A stretch of DNA of 39,709 bases from the NCBI GenBank assembly GCA_019309115.1, contig JAFDGW010000024.1:1-39709 (forward strand). Reading direction: 5' to 3'. Under the pieces are notes generated by a model, which was not told where the DNA came from, did not search any database, and saw nothing but the letters and a program-made list of their open reading frames with translations. The position numbers were made by a program, and so were the translations under genes. This document shows, piece by piece, positions 33,129-39,709 of this stretch; positions within the stretch are counted from its first letter, which is position 1; every line of letters begins with the position of its first letter. The stretch comes from Deltaproteobacteria bacterium. Lineage in GTDB: Bacteria; Desulfobacterota; Syntrophobacteria; Syntrophobacterales; Thermodesulforhabdaceae.

Positions 33129-33836
33129 TTGAAGCGAAAGAAAGCACCCGCCGTTGATATTTCATTAAGTGCAGAAGCTTTGGGATTACCTTTCTCGGAG
33201 GAAAGCTGGGAGGCAACCCCTACGGAAGTTCGGCATTTTATCATTGAGCGTGAAGGGACGATCATTGAGCACGAAAAGACGATAGCCAAACTTTCGGAAC
33301 GTGTTGAGAAGCTTGAAAGACAGGTTGAAGAACTTTTAAACCGCGATTCTTTCAACTCAGACCAACTTCCGTCGTCGGATGGTCCTTATCGTAAGCCAAG
33401 GGCGAGCAAGAAGAAGGAAAAGAAGCCACAGAGGAAGAAGGGTCATCCTAGAGCAAAGCAACAATTATTGGAGCCCACGGAAGAGCATCATATTTATCCG
33501 GAGCAGTGTAAGTGCGGTTGTTGTGAGTTTGAAGATATTCAACGTTATTATATACATCAACATATTGAGCTTCCCATAATTCCCCTGGAAGTGTCACATT
33601 TTCATCTCGGTGCCTGGGTTGCCTATCAGTCTTGGGGCAATCCAGAAAGTAATCGACCGTGCTTCTGAAGCTATTTTGCCTCATAGGGTACCAGAAGTGA
33701 TACGAGCGAATTTTGTCCCTGCGCCATACTTGTAAGCTCCAATGCAAGTCCACCTTCAATGTCCTTGTGGATGCGTCCTATGCTTATTTCAAGGGACAAA
33801 AACCTGAGCTTGAATGGTTGGTTAACTGAAATTGGT
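33129..33836 (+). pseudogene. IS66-family transposase (TnpC) pseudogene
   Basis: The first frame (33129-33668, TTG start with AGGAG upstream) has the IS66 N terminus: a leucine-rich coiled coil (I-I-E-H-E-K-T-I-A-K-L-S-E-R-V-E-K-L-E), a basic linker, and the zinc-ribbon C-K-C-G-C-C. It then shifts: a second frame at about 33595-33727 reads P-I-S-L-G-A-I-Q-K-V-I-D-R-A-S-E-A-I-L-P-H, the start of the IS66 DDE domain. A third piece up to 33836 (V-L-V-D-A-S-Y-A-Y-F-K-G-Q-K-P-E) may also come from it. Frameshifts, stops and an internal deletion make it inactive; no tnpA or tnpB is present. Confidence 0.8.
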
Positions 33837-33948
33837 AATGTATAATACCCCCGTGGTCGCTTACGTTCTTGCATCCTACATAGATTCTTAATGGAAACTG
33901 TAGAGACTACTGTTCAAAAATTGCCAGTAAAATTTTTGAGAATGCCGA

Positions 33949-34230
33949 TTATTGCATGTTCTGCGTCTGTTTTAACATCTTATCGTAGTCTGAACGCGAT
34001 CCTATCCAGAACCATATTATCTCATTATCTTGCTGAATGCCCAAAGCACGATAATCTCTTGATATGCGAACAGCATAGATAGGTCGTTTTGAATGAACTC
34101 TCTTAAAACGCAAGCCTGGGTAAAAAGGATCTTTTTCAAACCGCTGATAAGCTTCTCTTGCCTGTTTTTGAACATCTTTAGGCAACTGGGCGAAGAGTTT
34201 ACGAAATTGCTCTGTGGTATGAGATATCAT
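33949..34230 (-). CDS. RelE/ParE-type toxin
   Basis: A 93-residue type II toxin of the RelE/HigB-like superfamily. Typical features are the helix with L-P-K-D-V-Q-K-Q-A-R-E, the strand region G-L-R-F-K-R-V and the core I-Y-A-V-R-I-S-R-D-Y-R-A-L-G, followed by a W-F-W-I-G-S-R-S-D-Y-D-K-M end. Members cleave mRNA at the ribosome or inhibit gyrase; which applies cannot be told. The start overlaps the antitoxin stop as ATGA, the standard antitoxin-first arrangement. The frame is intact although surrounded by pseudogenes. Confidence 0.85.
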   Translation of the reverse strand: MISHTTEQFRKLFAQLPKDVQKQAREAYQRFEKDPFYPGLRFKRVHSKRPIYAVRISRDYRALGIQQDNEIIWFWIGSRSDYDKMLKQTQNMQ

Positions 34231-34445
34231 AACTGGGTAGTATTCAGGAGTTTAGTCTTACCTTCTGCATACTCTGCAAGTGCTTCATCTGCTAATTTCT
34301 CCAGGAGATCTTCAGACTCAGCAAATGCCTTTTCCCATTTTTTCTCTGCTATAATTTCATCAATCAACCAACGTGCGAGAGCATTTTGTTCTAGCTCTGG
34401 TAATTTAGATGCTTCCTCAAAGGCTTTCTTAAGTAGTTTGGTCAT
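34227..34445 (-). CDS. Antitoxin of the RelE-type pair
   Basis: A 72-residue acidic, helical protein starting at an ATG with GGAG 9 nt upstream; the longer frame to 34481 lacks an RBS. Sequence such as L-P-E-L-E-Q-N-A-L-A-R-W-L-I-D-E-I resembles the small antitoxins paired with RelE-like toxins in many genomes (AAAELPEEEQ-type proteins). The very acidic C-terminal half should wrap the toxin. It is co-directional and overlaps the toxin gene by 4 bp. Confidence 0.8.
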   Translation of the reverse strand: MTKLLKKAFEEASKLPELEQNALARWLIDEIIAEKKWEKAFAESEDLLEKLADEALAEYAEGKTKLLNTTQL

Positions 34446-34543
34446 AGTAAATCTCTCCAACTTTGCTTTTTTATCTTTCACTGCTGCAAGCCTTTAGACT
34501 ACCGTAACGATCATTAGGTGTCCAACCTATTTTCGCAATTAGT

Positions 34544-34705
<162 letters not shown>

Positions 34706-34861
34706 ACAACTAAGCTGCGAACTTCTAACATACAAAGAAGGGCAAAATCAACCTCTGGGTGTAAATTGATCGCAGTTTTTTGTAATTTCCAGAAACGAGT
34801 TTTCTGACTCGACTCCTTCCAGGGGTGAAGAAACAGGGAGATAAGAGGTCATGTAAAGAAG

Positions 34862-35293
34862 GTGGAATTTCTTGTTTCAGGAATGCCAATAGGGGATTAT
34901 GTCGTTGGTGTTAGTATAGCACCTTCATACGGAGACGAAAGAAAGCTTTTACTTCAGATAATTCAGGAACTTCAGCTTAGGGGGAATGGATACTTTATCG
35001 CAGATGCTCTGTATGGCATGAGCAATGAGATTTTAGAGCAGCTTCTTACACTCAGAGATATCCTGTTGAGCAGGTTATTAGGAAAGATAAAAAATAGCTA
35101 TGGTGATAAAGAAAATGCCAAATCCTACGATATGGCAGTAAAGTATGTAATAGCAAAAGCAGTTCTGCTCAACTACTGCTTCCTCATCTCCTTCCTTTAC
35201 ATTTACCTCTTCAAGCTTCTACTGCGTCGCCTGGTGGCTAGATCAGTTTGCACGAAAATAAGAAAGAACCAGAATATAAACTCACTCGCGTGA
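34862..35293 (+). pseudogene. DDE transposase C-terminal remnant
   Basis: The frame begins within a transposase-like region and reads M-P-I-G-D-Y-V-V-G-V-S-I-A-P-S-Y-G-D-E-R-K-L-L followed by Y-F-I-A-D-A-L-Y-G-M, which fits the stretch around the second catalytic aspartate of IS4-like DDE transposases. The C-terminal part ends in a hydrophobic and basic tail just 2 bp before the right inverted repeat. The N-terminal half and the last catalytic glutamate region are not convincing, so it is a remnant of the IS whose ends are the 17-bp repeats. The exact IS family is not certain. Confidence 0.6.
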
Positions 35294-35295
35294 AT

Positions 35296-35312
35296 ATTTT
35301 TCGAACAGGCTC
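35296..35312. repeat. Right 17-bp terminal inverted repeat
   Basis: ATTTTTCGAACAGGCTC, the exact reverse complement of 32591-32607, directly after the transposase remnant, as expected for an IS end. A 16-base copy in the same orientation is at 434-449. No matching target-site duplication is seen outside the two ends. Confidence 0.8.
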
Positions 35313-35335
35313 ACCTTAAAACAAACCGTTTTCAT

Positions 35336-37102
35336 TTAGATTTGATTTACGCAAAGGCTTAAAGTTTTTCCGCTTGGTTTCGCGGATGGAGTAATAAACC
35401 TCACCCCTCGATTTTCCATAGTGATTTCCACGATGGGAAAAATTGTACCTTCTTCTTCAGATGAAATTGGGTCCACAATATCTATTTCCAAGAATTTGGC
35501 ACGACCAGATTGAAGAGCTTTCAAAATGTCAGGCACTGTGAAACGTTCGTGGAATAAAGGCATGGAATTCGAAAATGGCTCCATAAAGATAAAATCCTCA
35601 TCAATGTGCCCTCGTGCCTTGAAAATCCTGTTGGGGCCGAAATATGGGGACGCTTTCATAGCAACCAGCTCGTTTAATGCTTCGTCAGGTGTTGCAATTA
35701 CAAGGCGACCGTAGCCAACCTTTCGGGCTTCCTCATATAAGCTTCCGGATATTACATTACTACAAAGTGTTTCAAAGCCTTCCGTCGATGCACGCCAGCA
35801 AATTGTTGGGCGTGTGTCGGCAAAGGCTAACGGCACATAGGGATTTATAAATTTCGCAATAGCCAAAGTGATTTCGTTCAGGCCAACTATCAGCACGCCC
35901 GTTTTCTCTGGTGGAGCATCAACCTTAAGGAGCCTGGCCAGAGGCTTGCATATGAACGTTGCGATAGAACCAGACATGAGGATTATACCAAATATAGTGG
36001 CTTTTAAGATTTCAATTTCCTTGGGACTGTGTCCTAGATGAAGTGAAGCATATGCCACAGACGCAATTGCTAAAATGCCTCTTGGCCCAACGAAAGCAAT
36101 GTAAGTCTGTTCTTTCATGGGTATGGTAGACCCCAAGAGAGCCCCATAAACGGCAATCGGCCTTACAACAGCTCCGAGGATCAGAGCCACGAGAAACATA
36201 CTCATCCATTGAGATTTTAACGGTCGGAGATCAACCTCAGCCGACAGCAAAACAAAAATGGTAGCAATCAATATACTTCCTATCTGCTCTTTAAAGCTCA
36301 AAATCCTTCTCAGCTGTTCTCTAGGAAGCCTTGTCAGAGTAAGTCCCGTTACAACCGACGCCAGCGGCCCAGATCCTTCAAAGATTAGGTTTGGCGCCGC
36401 AAATGCAAAAATGGCGCTGGCTATAGCTACTATGGCCGGTAACGTTTCGTCGGAAAGCCTTTGTAGAAGTGGAAAGATCCAAGTCTTTAGCAGCCATCCC
36501 CAGCTCAGGCCAATGCCGATTCCAGCGAATATTCGGAGCACGAGTTCAAGGGCAAGGCCGATTCCTTCTGTCTCTGATTTAGGATGTGTCAGGAGTTCCA
36601 AGGCCACGGCACTGACCATGACACCTGCTACATCACCCCATATAGACTCCCAGTGCAGGAGAGCCTCTAGCCTTGGAAGAAGGGATACATTTCTAAGAAT
36701 GCTACCCATGACGGTCGGTCCTGTAACTATGATTACGGAACCGAAAAGGGCTGAATATGCCCAAGAAACGTTGAGAAAATATTTTGCCAGCAGTGTAGCC
36801 CCGATTCCTGTAATAGCAAGAGTGCCCACGAGCAAGCGGTGTAATGCTGCTTTTTCTGATTGAAAAATATGCCCGCTTAAAGAGAGACCTCCTTCGAACA
36901 AGATAAGAGCTACTACAATTTCCACCAACACAATGAGGCCGTTGCCGAGGTGTGCGGTGTTGATCAGATGTAGCCCCATCTGGCCAGAAAGTACGCCGAA
37001 GGCAAGGAAAAAGATAATGGCTGGAATCCGTAGGATCTTGCCCAGGACGTGGGATAATACCCCAAAACAAAGCGCCAGTGCCACGGTGTAAAAAGCTGCC
37101 AT
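35336..37102 (-). CDS. CPA-family cation/proton antiporter with RCK-like domain
   Basis: A 588-residue protein. About 12 hydrophobic helices in residues 1-395 form a Na+(K+)/H+ exchanger domain (PF00999). The region W-E-S-I-W-G-D-V-A-G-V corresponds to the acidic ion-binding site, keeping the aspartate but with Gly where CPA1 proteins often have Asn. The C-terminal part begins G-V-L-I-V-G-L-N-E-I-T-L-A and looks like a Rossmann-type TrkA-N/RCK regulatory domain, with V-I-A-T-P-D-E-A-L-N further on, followed by a TrkA-C-like end. It likely controls cytoplasmic pH and Na+ or K+. It is a single gene, divergent from korD. Confidence 0.85.
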   Translation of the reverse strand: MAAFYTVALALCFGVLSHVLGKILRIPAIIFFLAFGVLSGQMGLHLINTAHLGNGLIVLVEIVVALILFEGGLSLSGHIFQSEKAALHRLLVGTLAITGIGATLLAKYFLNVSWAYSALFGSVIIVTGPTVMGSILRNVSLLPRLEALLHWESIWGDVAGVMVSAVALELLTHPKSETEGIGLALELVLRIFAGIGIGLSWGWLLKTWIFPLLQRLSDETLPAIVAIASAIFAFAAPNLIFEGSGPLASVVTGLTLTRLPREQLRRILSFKEQIGSILIATIFVLLSAEVDLRPLKSQWMSMFLVALILGAVVRPIAVYGALLGSTIPMKEQTYIAFVGPRGILAIASVAYASLHLGHSPKEIEILKATIFGIILMSGSIATFICKPLARLLKVDAPPEKTGVLIVGLNEITLAIAKFINPYVPLAFADTRPTICWRASTEGFETLCSNVISGSLYEEARKVGYGRLVIATPDEALNELVAMKASPYFGPNRIFKARGHIDEDFIFMEPFSNSMPLFHERFTVPDILKALQSGRAKFLEIDIVDPISSEEEGTIFPIVEITMENRGVRFITPSAKPSGKTLSLCVNQI

Positions 37103-37391
37103 GTTTCCGTCTCCATCACGTATTTGTTGGGCGGTTTAGGAAAATTGAGCATCTGTGCAATGTAAATTTTCATTTTACCAAGCGGGGTGAAGCTATGCTG
37201 CGTCGGGTTCTATCCAGCCTTTTCAGAAGCGACAAAACCCTGCCTTAATTTTGGCTTCTACGCAAGAACCAATTTTTTCACACAGCGATCTAGAATCATT
37301 ACCTCTAGATGACAAATCAGTCCACTAAGTTTATTATTGCCCCGGTATCCGGTGTTTGTAAGGAATCTTCCATGAAAAGGGTGGTAGCACA
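37103..37391. other. Divergent intergenic region, antiporter/korD
   Basis: This 289-bp gap separates two divergent starts and must carry both promoters, but I could not pick convincing -35/-10 pairs on either strand. Small dyads such as CTAGA-x-TCTAG near 37290-37308 might be operator sites. The minus-strand frames reaching into it are shadows. Confidence 0.4.
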
Positions 37392-37634
37392 ATGAGCCAG
37401 CGAGCTGAAGGACAAAAAAGGAGTTATGAAATCGAAATATTTCGTGCATGGTGCAAATCCTGTGGTATTTGCGTTGCCTTTTGCCCGAGGCAGTGTATTG
37501 AAATGGACGAAGATGGAAATCCTCAGGTGGTAGCACCGGAGCGGTGCACGGGGTGTGGATGGTGTGAAACACATTGTCCGGATTTTGCCATCAGTGTTCG
37601 GGTAAAAAAGGAACCCAAGGCAGAGGCTGTGTAA
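37392..37634 (+). CDS. korD: 2-Oxoacid:ferredoxin oxidoreductase, ferredoxin (delta) subunit
   Basis: An 80-residue protein with two [4Fe-4S] sites: C-K-S-C-G-I-C-V-A-F-C-P and C-T-G-C-G-W-C-E-T-H-C-P, the 8Fe ferredoxin pattern. It is the first gene of a four-gene set with alpha, beta and gamma subunits, so it should carry electrons inside the enzyme complex. The neighbouring alpha gene starts about 25 bp downstream. Confidence 0.9.
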   Translation: MSQRAEGQKRSYEIEIFRAWCKSCGICVAFCPRQCIEMDEDGNPQVVAPERCTGCGWCETHCPDFAISVRVKKEPKAEAV

Positions 37635-37658
37635 AAATCAATATTGGGAGATATGGTT

Positions 37659-38804
37659 ATGGAAGACGCTGTGCGGTCAGGTAAGCCAGTGCTTCTTCAA
37701 GGTAATGAAGCAATGGTCGAAGGTGCTCTGGCGGCGGGCTGTAGGTTTTTTGCAGGGTATCCCATAACACCGGCTACAGAGATAAGCGAAGCTATGTCGG
37801 TAAAACTACCAGCCGTTGGAGGTACCTTCATCCAAATGGAGGATGAAATTGCCAGTCTGGGAGCTGTCATTGGTGCATCACTTGCGGGTGCTAAGGCAAT
37901 GACCGCAACATCAGGTCCTGGTTTTTCCCTGATGCAGGAGAATATCGGTTTTGCGTGTGTTGCCGAGGTTCCGTGCGTTATAGTGAATGTAATGAGGGGA
38001 GGACCCAGCACGGGACTTCCAACTAGGCCTAGCCAGGGCGATGTTATGCAGGCTCGATGGGGAACTCATGGGGAACATCCTGTAATCGTGTTATCTGTCT
38101 CCACTACATGGGAATGTTTTGACGTTACAGTTAAAGCTTTTAATCTCTCGGAAAAGTATCGCACCCCGGTGATAATTCTCTCTGACGAAGTGGTTGCCCA
38201 CACCCGGGAAAAGGTACAACTGCCGCACCCTCAGGAAATTGAAGTTATTGACCGCATAAAGCCAAACATGCCTCCGGAGTGGTACATACCTTATGAAGAC
38301 AATGCGCGCGGCGTACCCCCGATGGGGGTTTTCGGAGATGGATACCGCTACCATGTTACCGGGTTGATACACGATGTTCGAGGTTTTCCCACAGAGCGAC
38401 CGGATGAAATTCAAGCTTTTTTAAATCGCCTTCACCGCAAAATCTATCAGAACTACTTTGATATAGTCTTTATAGAGGAGGAATTCACAGAAGATGCAGA
38501 GTTGCTAGTCATATCCTATGGTTCTGTAGCAAGGTCGGCTAAACGCGCAGTTAGAGAGGCCAGAAAAAGGGGTGTCAAAGCTGGTATGGTAAAGCTTATA
38601 ACTCTCTGGCCCTTTCCCCGACAGTTTCTCGAGCCGTACCTCAGGAAGGTTCGGGCTGTACTGGTGCCAGAAATGAACTTTGGGCAGGTGGCTCGAGAGG
38701 TTAAACGAATCAACCAAGGCATGACAAGGGTGGAAAAGCTGAACAGGATTGATGGACAATTGATAACACCCAGTGAAATACTAACCAGGCTTTTAAAAAT
38801 GTAG
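37659..38804 (+). CDS. korA: 2-Oxoacid:ferredoxin oxidoreductase, alpha subunit
   Basis: A 381-residue alpha subunit. The N terminus (L-L-Q-G-N-E-A-M-V-E-G-A-L-A-A-G-C) and G-Y-P-I-T-P-A-T-E-I are diagnostic, followed by A-T-S-G-P-G-F-S-L-M and R-G-G-P-S-T-G-L-P-T, which line the active site. The C-terminal part (E-M-N-F-G-Q) is the transketolase-C-like domain. The enzyme oxidatively decarboxylates a 2-oxoacid (2-oxoglutarate is most likely by similarity) to the acyl-CoA, reducing ferredoxin, or works in reverse. I use the ATG at 37659 because GGGAG lies 8 nt before it; the ATG at 37653 and a TTG at 37644 are less well placed. Confidence 0.92.
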   Translation: MEDAVRSGKPVLLQGNEAMVEGALAAGCRFFAGYPITPATEISEAMSVKLPAVGGTFIQMEDEIASLGAVIGASLAGAKAMTATSGPGFSLMQENIGFACVAEVPCVIVNVMRGGPSTGLPTRPSQGDVMQARWGTHGEHPVIVLSVSTTWECFDVTVKAFNLSEKYRTPVIILSDEVVAHTREKVQLPHPQEIEVIDRIKPNMPPEWYIPYEDNARGVPPMGVFGDGYRYHVTGLIHDVRGFPTERPDEIQAFLNRLHRKIYQNYFDIVFIEEEFTEDAELLVISYGSVARSAKRAVREARKRGVKAGMVKLITLWPFPRQFLEPYLRKVRAVLVPEMNFGQVAREVKRINQGMTRVEKLNRIDGQLITPSEILTRLLKM

Positions 38805-38814
38805 GGGCGAGCTG

Positions 38815-39657
38815 ATGGCAGAGTTGACCAAACTTATTCACAAATATTTGAGGCACGACAAGAAATTTCCCCATGTATGGTGTCCCGGCTGTGGAAACGG
38901 GATTATCCTTGGATCACTTATAAGGGCCATCGATAAAACAGGCTTTGAAAAGGATGATATAGTACTCATATCTGGTATTGGCTGTTCCAGCAGGCTTCCT
39001 GTGTATGTGGATTTCAACACCCTTCACACTACTCATGGTAGAGCTTTGACCTTTGCAACGGGTGTAAAACTAGCTAATCCCAGGCTACAGGTTATTGTCG
39101 TTATGGGTGATGGTGACGCTATGGCCATCGGGGGAAATCACTTCATACATGCAGCCAGAAGAAATCTGAACATTACGGCAATCATAGTAAACAACAACAT
39201 TTATGGAATGACGGGTGGACAATTTTCGCCAACCACGCCTTACGGAGCCAGATCCACCACATCTCCCTTTGGGCATATTGAACATCCGTTTGCCATATCA
39301 GAGCTGGCCGTCACCGCCGGTGCAAGCTTTGTGGCCAGGGGAACCGTTTATCACACTCATCTACTTGATCAACTTATAGAAAAAGCAATTTATAAGAGGG
39401 GCTTTGCCGTTGTAGAAGTTATAAGCAATTGTCACACTCAATATGGAAGAAAGAACAAAAAGGGTGGTCCTGTTGAAATGCTGAAGTGGATGAAAAAATC
39501 CGCGGTCAGGGTGGAGCGAGCAAAAGAGATGAGTGCCGAGGAAATGGAAGGCAAGTTTACCATAGGGGTTTTGGTTGATAGAGAATTGCCTATTTTTACC
39601 AAGGAATACGAAAAAATAAGGCAGGAAGCTAAAAAGGAGTATGGTATCCTTGGGTAA
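38815..39657 (+). CDS. korB: 2-Oxoacid:ferredoxin oxidoreductase, beta subunit
   Basis: A 280-residue thiamine-pyrophosphate-binding beta subunit. C-P-G-C-G-N-G near residue 25 contributes cluster-binding cysteines, and G-D-G-D-A-M-A-I-G-G-N-H with the later N-N-N-I-Y-G-M-T-G-G-Q is the TPP-Mg binding signature. S-G-I-G-C-S-S-R holds a further conserved cysteine. The start is 10 bp after the alpha gene, whose end carries the ribosome binding site. Confidence 0.95.
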   Translation: MAELTKLIHKYLRHDKKFPHVWCPGCGNGIILGSLIRAIDKTGFEKDDIVLISGIGCSSRLPVYVDFNTLHTTHGRALTFATGVKLANPRLQVIVVMGDGDAMAIGGNHFIHAARRNLNITAIIVNNNIYGMTGGQFSPTTPYGARSTTSPFGHIEHPFAISELAVTAGASFVARGTVYHTHLLDQLIEKAIYKRGFAVVEVISNCHTQYGRKNKKGGPVEMLKWMKKSAVRVERAKEMSAEEMEGKFTIGVLVDRELPIFTKEYEKIRQEAKKEYGILG

Positions 39658-39671
39658 GCAACGGAGGGATT

Positions 39672-39709
39672 ATGGCCTTTAGATACGAAGTGCGGCTTAG
39701 CGGTTCTGG
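39672..39709 (+). CDS. korC: 2-Oxoacid:ferredoxin oxidoreductase, gamma subunit (partial)
   Basis: Only the first 12 codons are in the window: M-A-F-R-Y-E-V-R-L-S-G-S, with the next base pair matching glycine. This is the typical start of the gamma subunit (R-x-S-G-x-G-G-Q-G). GGAGG lies just upstream. It is cut off by the window end, not by a mutation. Confidence 0.8.
   Translation, partial: MAFRYEVRLSGS

Noticed and set aside
36258-36863. 201-aa plus-strand frame opposite the antiporter gene
   Set aside because: Shadow of a membrane-protein gene; no start site or domain.

Overview
The window looks like a chromosomal segment of a strictly anaerobic, Gram-negative bacterium, probably a sulfate-reducing or syntrophic member of the Desulfobacterota (former Deltaproteobacteria). 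This placement is an inference from gene content: a ferredoxin-dependent 2-oxoacid oxidoreductase, a NAD-linked flavin/iron-sulfur diaphorase module, a DUF116 protein beside fmt and def, an Mla-type lipid transport operon that implies an outer membrane, and a pterin-linked thymidylate-synthase-like protein. No 16S rRNA gene is present to fix the taxon.

Region by region: 1-656 is a non-coding zone with insertion-sequence debris. On the minus strand follow a GalT-like nucleotidyltransferase, a small ORF, an RlmI-type rRNA methyltransferase, and the rpoD and dnaG genes, closed by a rho-independent terminator. Between dnaG and a tRNA-Pro(GGG) gene lies a compact region that folds like a structured RNA on the plus strand behind a perfect TATAAT box. 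The 3' part of tRNA-Pro is duplicated about 740 bp downstream, bracketing one small gene for an exported protein; this looks like the shell of an integrated element. A lipoprotein gene follows.

From 19.5 kb back to 9.1 kb runs a tightly packed minus-strand gene train: def, fmt, DUF116, rsmB, rpe, NuoE-, NuoF- and HoxU-like diaphorase subunits, a dCMP deaminase, an MtrA-like/thymidylate-synthase-like fusion and a HAD hydrolase. Divergent from def is a plus-strand Mla operon (STAS, ATPase, permease, MCE protein). Next come a periplasmic binding protein overlapping a hybrid histidine kinase, a YihY-type membrane protein, a flippase-like LPG-synthase-TM protein, an HNH nuclease with a small cysteine-rich partner, an HtrA/DegP protease, a short unknown protein and a long RelA/SpoT homologue whose synthetase domain looks dead.

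Between 32.5 and 35.3 kb is a decayed mobile-element hotspot around tRNA-Arg(ACG): 97-bp imperfect direct repeats abutting the tRNA 3' end, a tyrosine-integrase remnant, an IS66 pseudogene, an intact RelE-type toxin-antitoxin pair, and a transposase remnant, all inside a 17-bp perfect inverted repeat. The window ends with a CPA-type cation/proton antiporter and the start of a korDABC operon for a 2-oxoacid:ferredoxin oxidoreductase, cut off in the gamma subunit gene.
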